A stretch of 13,377 bases of DNA. Origin: JAFKKF01 sp038323025 (GTDB lineage: Bacteria; Pseudomonadota; Alphaproteobacteria; Rhizobiales; Kaistiaceae). How positions within the stretch are numbered: the first letter of the stretch is position 1; every line of letters begins with the position of its first letter. Shown piece after piece: positions 6,763 through 12,957 of this stretch. The position numbers and the translations under genes were made by a program. The DNA is taken from positions 1 through 13,377 of the forward strand of contig JBBQGL010000119.1 in the NCBI GenBank assembly GCA_038323025.1. Reading direction: 5' to 3'. Under the pieces are notes generated by a model that made no database searches, was not told where the DNA came from, and saw only the letters and a program-made list of their open reading frames with translations.

Positions 6763-7903
6763 TCGCCGCCGGGTTTGCGATGAGGACGGCATCCTCGGGG
6801 GCGAAACGAACCCGCAGGGAGGCCCCGAGCCGGGGTGGCTCGCCGAATGGAGGCATTCCCAGCCTAATGCGCTCGCCGCGCGCGACCAGGGTGACGCTAT
6901 GCAGATCACCCTGCCACAGCACGGACTCTACCGTCCCGGTCACGATGTTGATGCCGAAACTGCTCTCCTCGAGAACGAGGTCGTGGGGTCGGATGCAGAG
7001 GAGGCATTCCTCGTTGACGGCCATGTGCGACCCGGTCTGGGCAACGAGCGCGGCGTCGCCGAACCGCACCCGCGACTGTCCGCTGCGCGGATCGCTACTC
7101 TCCAGCCGCACCGGCAGCAGATTGGCGCGTCCGAGAAACTCCGCTGCAAACCGGTTGGGCGGGCGGCGGTAGAGCTGGCGCGACGGGCCAAAGGCATTGA
7201 GGCGGCCGTCACGCATGATGGCGATCCGGTCCGCCAGCGTCAGTGCTTCGGACTGGTCATGGGTGACATAGAGGACGGTGAGGCCCGGGAGGTCGCGGTG
7301 GAGCTTCGCCAGTTCCTCGACCATGGAGCGGCGGATCTGGGCGTCGAGGGCCGACAGCGGCTCATCGAGGAGCAGGACGCGCGGCTGGATGGCGAGGGCG
7401 CGGGCAATCGCAACCCGCTGCTGCTGACCGCCGGAAAGCTCGCGCGGGTAGCGGCTGACATAGTCGAGCATACCGACGACGCGCAGGCACTCACGGACGC
7501 GGCCAGCGATCACGTCGCGCGCCGCGCGCTGAGCGCGGAGGCCGAAGGCAACGTTCTCGTCCACGCGCATATGCGGGAAGAGGGCATAGTTCTGGACCAC
7601 CATGCCAAGGCCGCGCGCGTAGGGCGGCAGGTCGGTGACGTCCTCGCCGCCGATGCGGATGCGTCCGGCGACCGGGCGTACGAACCCCGCCACCGCCCGT
7701 AGCGCGGTCGTCTTGCCCGAGCCGGAGGGGCCGATCAGCGCCAGAATCTCTCCCGGCGCGACCTCGAGGCTGAACGACTTCAGGACGGCATTGCCGCGAT
7801 AGGCAACGGTCACGTCGTCAAACGAAATGTTGCTGCTTGCCGCAGCAACGGAAGCAGCGGATGCGGCCGTAGCCGCGCCCGCCGTATCGGTGGCGACCGA
7901 CAC
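6755..7903 (-). CDS. phnT: 2-aminoethylphosphonate ABC transporter ATP-binding protein PhnT
   Basis: A 382-residue importer ATPase that drives uptake through PhnU and PhnV. It has Walker A GPSGSGKT (58-65), Q-loop Q104, signature LSGGQQQ (156-162), Walker B VLLLDEP (176-182) and switch H215. A C-terminal TOBE-like regulatory region (about 260-380) is usual for the PotA/MalK group. The start is a GTG at 7901-7903 sharing one base with the phnS TAG, a classic coupled junction. The frame continues upstream to 7969, but that would run into phnS. One oddity is an Ala/Ser/Thr-rich stretch at residues 5-25 before the first strand of the ATPase domain, which looks like a disordered linker. Substrate assignment rests on the adjoining phnS and phnX. 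Confidence 0.88.
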   Translation of the reverse strand: MSVATDTAGAATAASAASVAAASSNISFDDVTVAYRGNAVLKSFSLEVAPGEILALIGPSGSGKTTALRAVAGFVRPVAGRIRIGGEDVTDLPPYARGLGMVVQNYALFPHMRVDENVAFGLRAQRAARDVIAGRVRECLRVVGMLDYVSRYPRELSGGQQQRVAIARALAIQPRVLLLDEPLSALDAQIRRSMVEELAKLHRDLPGLTVLYVTHDQSEALTLADRIAIMRDGRLNAFGPSRQLYRRPPNRFAAEFLGRANLLPVRLESSDPRSGQSRVRFGDAALVAQTGSHMAVNEECLLCIRPHDLVLEESSFGINIVTGTVESVLWQGDLHSVTLVARGERIRLGMPPFGEPPRLGASLRVRFAPEDAVLIANPAANG

Positions 7904-8925
7904 TAGCTGCCGGTCGACTGGTGCCAGCGATCGGCATCGGCCGGCAGGTCCTTCAGAACCGCGGCCCAATCCGGCGTCCAGATCTCGACGCCCTTCATTG
8001 CGTCCGAAAGCATCATTCCGGCCTTGTCCGTCGGCTTGACGTCCATGCGGACGGGCATGCCGAGCGCAACCGAAGTGATCGTGCTCTGGGCATCCTTGCT
8101 GAGCAGGAAGTCGATCAGCTTCTTGCCGGCGTCGGCGTGCGGGGCGCCCTTCACCAGCCCGACGTAGTAGGGCAGGGCGAAGGTAGAGCGCTTGCCATCG
8201 GGACCGGCCGGCCAGAAAATGCGGATGTTCGGATTGTCCGCCATCTGGGCCATGTTCATCTGCAGGTCGCCGTTGGCGACGAAGAGCTCTCCCTTGTTGA
8301 CCAGGGCGGTCAGCTTGCCGGTCGACGCGGACGGGCCGACGTTGTTGTCCTGAAGCTTCTTGAAGTAGTCGAAGGCCGGGTCCTTGCCGCCGTAGGCATG
8401 GATGACCTGGATCATGACGGCGGTGCCGTCGCCGGCCTGGCCCGGGGTCGAGTACTGGATCTTGCCCTTGAACTTCGGATCAAGCAGATCGGCGAAGGTC
8501 TTCGGCGCCTCGGGCAGCGTCGCGGCGTTGTAGATGAAGTTCATATAGTTGTTGACAAGGGCGACGTAGTTCGCGTCCTTCTGCGCCGCGTCGATCTGAT
8601 CGGCGCCGGCGGGCGTATAGGGCTGGAGCAGGCCGTCGGCGGAAGCCTTCTGGATGAAGGGAGGCAGGGTCACGAGGACGTCGGCCTGGGGATTGGTGGC
8701 TTCCTTGGCGACGCGCTCGACGACGCCGCCGGAGCCGGCCTCGACATACTGGACCTTGATGCCGGTCGCCTTGGTGAAGGCATCGAACTGATTGCCGTAC
8801 CAGCTCGGGGTTCCGTCGTGGAGGCCATCGGCGCTGTAGACCGTGACCACATCTTCCGCCCGCGCCATTCCGGCGGCGAGCGTGGCAGCGGTGAACGCCC
8901 CCGCCAGCACAAGCTTTGACATCAT
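7903..8925 (-). CDS. phnS: 2-aminoethylphosphonate-binding periplasmic protein PhnS
   Basis: A 340-residue periplasmic solute-binding protein that captures AEP or a close analogue and delivers it to PhnTUV. A Sec signal peptide occupies residues 1-23, with cleavage expected after Ala-Arg-Ala. The mature start, with VTVYSADGLHDGTPSWYG (27-44), is characteristic of the PhnS branch of the type 2 binding fold. The motif EAGSGGVVERVAKE (62-75) follows, as in iron and phosphonate binders of this fold. The start is ATG at 8925 (a second ATG follows at 8922), with GGGAG eight bases upstream. It is the first gene of the transport operon. A triple Pho-box-like array lies 60-88 bp upstream, in the 95-bp gap after the PbfA-like gene. 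Confidence 0.9.
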   Translation of the reverse strand: MMSKLVLAGAFTAATLAAGMARAEDVVTVYSADGLHDGTPSWYGNQFDAFTKATGIKVQYVEAGSGGVVERVAKEATNPQADVLVTLPPFIQKASADGLLQPYTPAGADQIDAAQKDANYVALVNNYMNFIYNAATLPEAPKTFADLLDPKFKGKIQYSTPGQAGDGTAVMIQVIHAYGGKDPAFDYFKKLQDNNVGPSASTGKLTALVNKGELFVANGDLQMNMAQMADNPNIRIFWPAGPDGKRSTFALPYYVGLVKGAPHADAGKKLIDFLLSKDAQSTITSVALGMPVRMDVKPTDKAGMMLSDAMKGVEIWTPDWAAVLKDLPADADRWHQSTGS

Positions 8926-8984
8926 GTTGCTTTCTCCCGTTGCGGCAGATCCGCGTGTCGAGAGCTATGGGCTAGCGAAGCGGA

Positions 8985-9013
8985 ATGACGCTTATGCGAC
9001 GCTTGCATGACGA
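8985..9013 (-). promoter_or_regulatory. Triple Pho-box-like array upstream of phnS
   Basis: On the - strand three half-sites are spaced exactly 11 bp: TCGTCAT (9013-9007), GCGTCGC (9002-8996) and GCGTCAT (8991-8985). They match the CTGTCAT/C consensus at 5, 4 and 5 positions and all keep the GTC core. The spacer ATAA also fits the A/T-rich Pho-box spacer. The array lies in the only gap between the enzyme operon and phnS, so it probably gives the transport genes their own phosphate-responsive promoter. No strong -10 is visible; TAGCCC or CATAGC downstream are weak candidates. Confidence 0.6.
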
Positions 9014-9020
9014 GTCGGAG

Positions 9021-10385
9021 TCAGCGCGGAATCGTCGCGACCGCCTCCTCGAGAATGTCGAAAGCGCGGTAGAGCTGATCGATCTCGACGGTCAGCGGCG
9101 GGCACAGCGTGATGACGTTGCGGCCGCCGATCTTGAAGCTGAGCCCACGCTCGAGGCAGGCATAGAGGATGGCCTCCGCGCGCTCTGCCGCCTCGTCGGG
9201 ATTCCTGCCGTCCACCTCGAGGCCGAAGTAAAGGCCGACCCCACGTGTGGTGCTGAGCAGGGGCTGGTCGGCAACCATGGAGCGGAGGCGAACCAGGCCA
9301 TATTCGCCGAGTTCGCGGGCGCGATCGGCGAGCTGCTCTTCCTCGATCACGTCGAGCGTTGCCAGCGCCGCGGCGGCGCCAACCGGGCTCTTTTCGTGGG
9401 TGTAGTGGCCAAGCGCCGATTCGGGGTCGGCGTCGAGGTCGCCACGGACAATCATCGCCGCCATGGGCATGATGCCGCCGCCGAGACCCTTGCCGATGAC
9501 CAGGATATCGGGAACCGCTCCAACCTGCTCGCAGGCGAACATTGTGCCCGTCCTGGCAAGACAGCTTGGAATCTCGTCAAAGACGAGGAGCGTCCCGTGA
9601 CGGTCGCAGCTGGCGCGAACGCGCGGCCAGAAATCGGCCGGCGGCATCAGCACCGTTGTCCAGCGCACGGGCTCGGCGAATACCGCGGCGACATCGCCCT
9701 CGAGGCCGAGCATGTAATCGATGTAGTCCGCCAGCCGCTCGAAGGCACGTCCGTCGGTGCCGAAGAAGCGGGCCGCCTGATCGAGGGATGGCACATGTTC
9801 CGTGCCCGGCAGCAGCGGTCCGATGTTGCGGCGGAAAAGCGCTTCGCCGCCGATCGAGATCGCGTCGAGCCCGGCGCCATGGAAGGAATCCCACATGGAG
9901 ATCGTCTTGTGGCGCCCGGTCGCCATCCGCGCGAGCTTCAGCGCCATGCCGATGGCCGCCGATCCGCTCGGGGCGAATAGAACCTTGCTCAGTGCTCCGG
10001 GAGCGATATCGGCGAGCCGCCGGGCGAGATCAATCGCCGGCCGGTTGGTGTAGCGCCGCGGCGAAAAGGGCAGCGTGTCGAGCTGGGCCTTGATCGCGGC
10101 GATCACCTTCGGGTGCCCATAGCCGACTTGGTGCACGCTGTTGCCGTGGAAGTCGAGAATACGGCGCCCGCCGACGTCGACAAGTTCGGCTCCCCGGGCG
10201 CTCTCGAGCACATCCAGACAGGGGGTCGACAGCGACTGGTGGACGAAATAGGCCGCGTCTTCCTTGAGCAGGGCACGGGTGCCGCGATCGAGCTTGGCGA
10301 CCCAGGCGGCGCGCGCCCGCGTCAGATTGAGATCGCCCTCCTGCGCCGAAGTCGGACGGTGCTCCTTGCCCTTCCGGCTGGTCAC
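9021..10385 (-). CDS. pbfA: Class III aminotransferase-fold PLP enzyme, probable (R)-1-hydroxy-2-aminoethylphosphonate ammonia-lyase
   Basis: A 454-residue cytosolic PLP enzyme of the class III transaminase fold. The PLP lysine is expected at K299 (VIGKGLGGG, 296-304), the ring-nitrogen aspartate at D270 (VFDEIP, 268-273) and the phosphate cup near PSGSAA (139-144). Such a gene beside phnX and phosphonate transport genes matches PbfA. PbfA removes ammonia from (R)-1-hydroxy-AEP to give phosphonoacetaldehyde, the PhnX substrate. The cup reads SGSAA where many relatives have SGSEA, and HYTHEKSP (327-334) follows the lysine. A true AEP transaminase replacing PhnW remains possible; the sequence alone does not decide. 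The start is GTG at 10385, overlapping the phnX stop by 4 bp (GTGA), so the two are translationally coupled. Confidence 0.75.
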   Translation of the reverse strand: MTSRKGKEHRPTSAQEGDLNLTRARAAWVAKLDRGTRALLKEDAAYFVHQSLSTPCLDVLESARGAELVDVGGRRILDFHGNSVHQVGYGHPKVIAAIKAQLDTLPFSPRRYTNRPAIDLARRLADIAPGALSKVLFAPSGSAAIGMALKLARMATGRHKTISMWDSFHGAGLDAISIGGEALFRRNIGPLLPGTEHVPSLDQAARFFGTDGRAFERLADYIDYMLGLEGDVAAVFAEPVRWTTVLMPPADFWPRVRASCDRHGTLLVFDEIPSCLARTGTMFACEQVGAVPDILVIGKGLGGGIMPMAAMIVRGDLDADPESALGHYTHEKSPVGAAAALATLDVIEEEQLADRARELGEYGLVRLRSMVADQPLLSTTRGVGLYFGLEVDGRNPDEAAERAEAILYACLERGLSFKIGGRNVITLCPPLTVEIDQLYRAFDILEEAVATIPR

Positions 10386-11197
10386 GGGCGCTCGCCGCGG
10401 GCGAGGCGCCCTTCGATGGCGTGGACGACCGGTATCAGGTCGGCGACGCCATCGACGACGTAGTGGGCGCCGGCGCCGGAGAGCCGCGCCGCCGCGTCGG
10501 CACGGCGCGCCTGGAACTCGGAGACGCCGAGGGCCTCGGTGTCGGCGAAAGAGAGCCCGAAGACGTTGCCGGTCACCGCCACCCCAATCGTCCAGCAGCC
10601 GGCGTTCAGCCCTTCGGCGATGCCCACCTCGGTGTCATCGACCTTGATGCAGGCCGCGGCCGGCCATACCGCCAGGTCGAGAAATGTCTTGTAGAGGAGG
10701 AAGGGCGTCGGCCGGCCGTCGGGGGCATCGCCGGTGCAGGCCATGGCGTCGGGGACAAAGCCCTGTGCGGCCGCTACCGGAGTGATCTCGGCCATGATCT
10801 CGCGGGTGTAGCCCGTGGTCGTCCCGATCTTCAGGCCAAGATCGCGGAGCCTTTTAGCCGTCGCGGCGGCTCCCGGGATCAGGTCGGCGTAGCGCGCCGC
10901 GACCGCGATGTTCTTCGGCACGAAGACATCGTAGACGGCATCGACATCGGCCTCGGTCGGCGGGTTGCCGCGCACCCGGCGCCATTCCTCTGCAATCCGC
11001 GGCATAGCGAGCAGGGCGGCCACGTGCGGCCGCTTGGCGATGCCCATGGGCCGCCGGGCTTCCTCGATGGTGATCGCGATGCCGAACTCCGCGAACGCCT
11101 CAACGAAGACGCCCATGGGTCCGAGCGAACCATGGTCGACGACGGTGCCCGCCCAGTCGAAAACCACTGCCCTGAGATGCTTCAGATGATATGCCAC
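10382..11197 (-). CDS. phnX: Phosphonoacetaldehyde hydrolase PhnX
   Basis: A 271-residue HAD-superfamily phosphonatase that hydrolyses phosphonoacetaldehyde to acetaldehyde and phosphate in the cytosol, through a Schiff base. The nucleophile loop FDWAGTVVD (13-21) places the catalytic aspartate at D14, with the phosphonatase-typical Trp next to it. The Schiff-base lysine is K55 in MGIAKRPH (51-58). The C-terminal acidic motif KVDDTEVGI (185-193) would hold the Mg2+ ligands. Length and motifs match the family, so the call is firm. The start is GTG at 11197 with AAAGG nine bases upstream, 13 bp after the FAD oxidoreductase stop. The stop overlaps the PbfA-like start. PhnX is the common exit step for both upstream enzymes. 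Confidence 0.96.
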   Translation of the reverse strand: MAYHLKHLRAVVFDWAGTVVDHGSLGPMGVFVEAFAEFGIAITIEEARRPMGIAKRPHVAALLAMPRIAEEWRRVRGNPPTEADVDAVYDVFVPKNIAVAARYADLIPGAAATAKRLRDLGLKIGTTTGYTREIMAEITPVAAAQGFVPDAMACTGDAPDGRPTPFLLYKTFLDLAVWPAAACIKVDDTEVGIAEGLNAGCWTIGVAVTGNVFGLSFADTEALGVSEFQARRADAAARLSGAGAHYVVDGVADLIPVVHAIEGRLARGERP

Positions 11198-11210
11198 GAT
11201 TTCTTGCCTT

Positions 11211-12326
11211 TCAGCCGTAAAGCCCGGCGATCACTTCCTCGGCGATCGCAAACGACGTGCTGGCGCCGGTGCCGCTGGTAATGACCACAAGGCGGATCGC
11301 GTCTGCCGGCCGGTCGACGAGCATCAGCCGATCGGGAGCCGAAGCGTATGTCCCGGTCCAGCGTTCGACGACCCGGGTCTCGCCGACGGCGAGCACGGCG
11401 CGGAACTCGTCGAGGATCAGCCTATCCACTTCCTCCGGCGCGAACGGATCCGGGGTCGCGGCGTAGTGATGGGAGTCGCCGACGACAAGCGACCCATCGG
11501 CGCTCTGCACAACGATGAGGTGGACGCCGTGGGCGAGGTGATCCGGCTGCTCCGCCTCGAGCACGCGGCGCAATGCGGCGGCCTCGGGCAGTTCGGCATA
11601 GCCGACGTAGCGGATGAGCCCCAGATCCGACATCACCGCGGTTCCAATGGTGGCAGCCGGCGGAGTGATCCGCAGCATGTGAAGCTTGCAGCGGGTCAGG
11701 TCATAGGCCGCCAGCCGCTCCCGGAAGAGACCGGTGAAATCGTCCCCGGGGCAGACGATCGCCGCTTCAGCATGGATCGTCCCGGCCGATGTGGCGATCT
11801 CTGGCGGGGCCACGTCGTGAACGGCCGTGCCGCGCCGGAATTCCACGCCGTGGGCTTCGGCCAGCCATTTCGCCAGCTGCGGAATGGCCTTCCGCGACTC
11901 GACCCGGATCTCATGCGGGCTGACGAGAGCGGCGGCGACGTCGCGGAGGTACGGGAAGCGTTCGCGCGTGGCCGCGGGACCGATCAACTCGCAGTCCTCG
12001 CCCATGTCGGTGTTGCGAAATGCCTCGAGCACCGCCGCGGCTTCCGGCCGGCGGACCGCCATCACCATTCCGCGGTGGGCGACGTCGATGCCCGCCGGTC
12101 CTGCGATCTCGGCCCAGACATCGCGCGAGCGCATGGCCCGCCGCCAGCACGCGCCTTGCTGCTGGCCGGTGACGGTCACAAAGCCGAAGTTGCGAATCGA
12201 GGCGCCGTTGGCCTGGGCGTCGCGATCGATGACCACGACCTTCTTGCCGCGCCGGGCCGCGGCCAACGCATGGGCGAGCCCGCAGATGCCGGCGCCAACC
12301 ACAGCCAGATCGAAATTCCCCGCCAC
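11211..12326 (-). CDS. FAD-dependent oxidoreductase of the aminophosphonate-oxidising type (TIGR03364-like)
   Basis: A 371-residue flavoprotein of the DAO (glycine/sarcosine oxidase-like) fold. The FAD-binding Rossmann motif GAGICG is at 11-16, with the acidic ribose-binding residue near D34 (VVIDRD). A second flavin-contact motif, SGTGASTSF (351-359), lies near the C-terminus. TIGR03364-type enzymes recur next to phosphonatases. Published work on FAD enzymes in phosphonate clusters shows that some oxidise N-methyl-AEP, and some AEP itself, to phosphonoacetaldehyde, replacing PhnW. That role fits here because phnX follows directly and phnW is absent. It would release H2O2 plus methylamine or ammonia. 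I chose the GTG at 12326 because it begins just before the Rossmann strand, gives the family's length and leaves the Pho box at 12362-12390 outside the gene. Its Shine-Dalgarno signal is weak. The frame is open to 12614 without coding character. Confidence 0.85.
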   Translation of the reverse strand: MAGNFDLAVVGAGICGLAHALAAARRGKKVVVIDRDAQANGASIRNFGFVTVTGQQQGACWRRAMRSRDVWAEIAGPAGIDVAHRGMVMAVRRPEAAAVLEAFRNTDMGEDCELIGPAATRERFPYLRDVAAALVSPHEIRVESRKAIPQLAKWLAEAHGVEFRRGTAVHDVAPPEIATSAGTIHAEAAIVCPGDDFTGLFRERLAAYDLTRCKLHMLRITPPAATIGTAVMSDLGLIRYVGYAELPEAAALRRVLEAEQPDHLAHGVHLIVVQSADGSLVVGDSHHYAATPDPFAPEEVDRLILDEFRAVLAVGETRVVERWTGTYASAPDRLMLVDRPADAIRLVVITSGTGASTSFAIAEEVIAGLYG

Positions 12327-12356
12327 CGGATGCCCGTACCCGCCTCGCCGCGCCTG

Positions 12357-12390
12357 TCGATAAGACGGTGCAATGACAGATGGATGACGC
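12357..12390 (-). promoter_or_regulatory. Triple Pho box and -10-like site of the FAD-phnX-pbfA operon
   Basis: On the - strand three half-sites are spaced exactly 11 bp: GCGTCAT (12390-12384), CTGTCAT (12379-12373, a perfect match to the PhoB consensus) and CCGTCTT (12368-12362). Matches are 5, 7 and 5 of 7. A -10-like TATCGA (12362-12357) starts at the last base of the third half-site, the same arrangement as at the SulP promoter. Transcription from here would leave a leader of about 25 nt before the GTG at 12326. The rest of the 152-bp gap 12327-12478 shows nothing else. Confidence 0.75.
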
Positions 12391-12478
12391 CGGCCAAGGC
12401 TGGGTGGGTGTTCCCGGTCGGGCGTTCGGAGGGCAGCCGCGACGGGCCGCCGCCTCGCAGGCAACGCGCCTTCGCCGC

Positions 12479-12733
12479 TCAGGCTGCGATCAGCTTGCCG
12501 CCAAATGTCGCCTGGAAGAACTCGGCATCGTCGGCGCTGGCAAAACACCATCGAACCGGCTGGCTGGGTTGAGGAGAGGGCGGAACGGTGCGATGCGCCT
12601 TCCCGACGCACCACGACGTCATGATGCGATGCGCGTGGCCATTGAAGGGCACAATCAGCTCCACCTGAAAGGGGAAAGCCTGATTCAGGGTCGGCCGCTC
12701 GGGGACTGCCGTTGCTGTTCCGGATTTTTCCAT
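12479..12733 (-). CDS. Small hypothetical protein, 84 aa
   Basis: An ATG-initiated ORF on the same strand as the phosphonate operon, ending 152 bp upstream of the FAD gene. The product has no signal peptide or membrane helix. The C-terminal third (VRWCFASADDAEFF, residues 60-73, then FGGKLI) has the look of a compact alpha/beta segment, with an aromatic-Cys strand followed by an acidic helix. I do not recognise a family. The Shine-Dalgarno signal is poor: AGGGGA abuts the ATG. The Pho box at 12362-12390 lies after its stop, so it is probably not part of that operon. A short inverted repeat, ATCAT-GGG-ATGAT, lies 12 bp upstream of the start (12745-12757). The coding call is moderate. Confidence 0.5.
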   Translation of the reverse strand: MEKSGTATAVPERPTLNQAFPFQVELIVPFNGHAHRIMTSWCVGKAHRTVPPSPQPSQPVRWCFASADDAEFFQATFGGKLIAA

Positions 12734-12820
12734 TCCCCTATCAGATCATGGGATGATGTCGTTTTCGCGTCTCTGCAGTAGAGCGCCGCCGATAACTGAC
12801 CAGTGGGCGGGGTCGCCGGC

Positions 12821-12866
12821 ATTCGGTGCATTCAGTGCCGCCCCGGTTGCGTTGAAATCAGTGCCG
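12821..12866 (+). repeat. Short repeated TCAGTGCCG motif in the intergenic region
   Basis: The 9-mer TCAGTGCCG occurs at 12832-12840 and again at 12858-12866, 26 bp apart. A related ATTCGGTGC lies at 12821-12829, directly abutting ATTCAGTGC at 12830-12838. The copies lie upstream of the FixK/FNR-like box and the ABC ATPase gene, so they might be regulator sites. Otherwise the 224-bp gap 12734-12957 holds no convincing gene. Confidence 0.3.
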
Positions 12867-12892
12867 TCGCGACAGGTGCACAAATCGCGCGC

Positions 12893-12906
12893 TTGATCGA
12901 GGTCAA
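12893..12906 (+). promoter_or_regulatory. FixK/FNR-type box upstream of the ABC ATPase gene
   Basis: TTGATCGAGGTCAA matches the alphaproteobacterial FNR/FixK consensus TTGAT-N4-ATCAA at 9 of 10 defined positions. It ends 51 bp before the ATG at 12958. A -10-like TCTAAC at 12927-12932 lies about 28 bp from the box centre, close to the spacing of a class II activated promoter. This suggests the downstream transporter is switched on at low oxygen. Confidence 0.6.
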
Positions 12907-12957
12907 TGGTTTCACGGACGGGCCGGTCTAACCATCCCGCCTCAGCCAAGGTGCCGC

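Noticed and set aside
12756..12773. Two 11-bp-spaced GTC-core 7-mers on the + strand
   Set aside because: Only 9 of 14 consensus matches, no third copy, and about 185 bp from the + strand gene start.
12746..12949. 67-residue - strand ORF upstream of the ABC ATPase gene
   Set aside because: It covers the FixK/FNR-like box and the promoter region, shows no recognisable domain, and its composition looks random.
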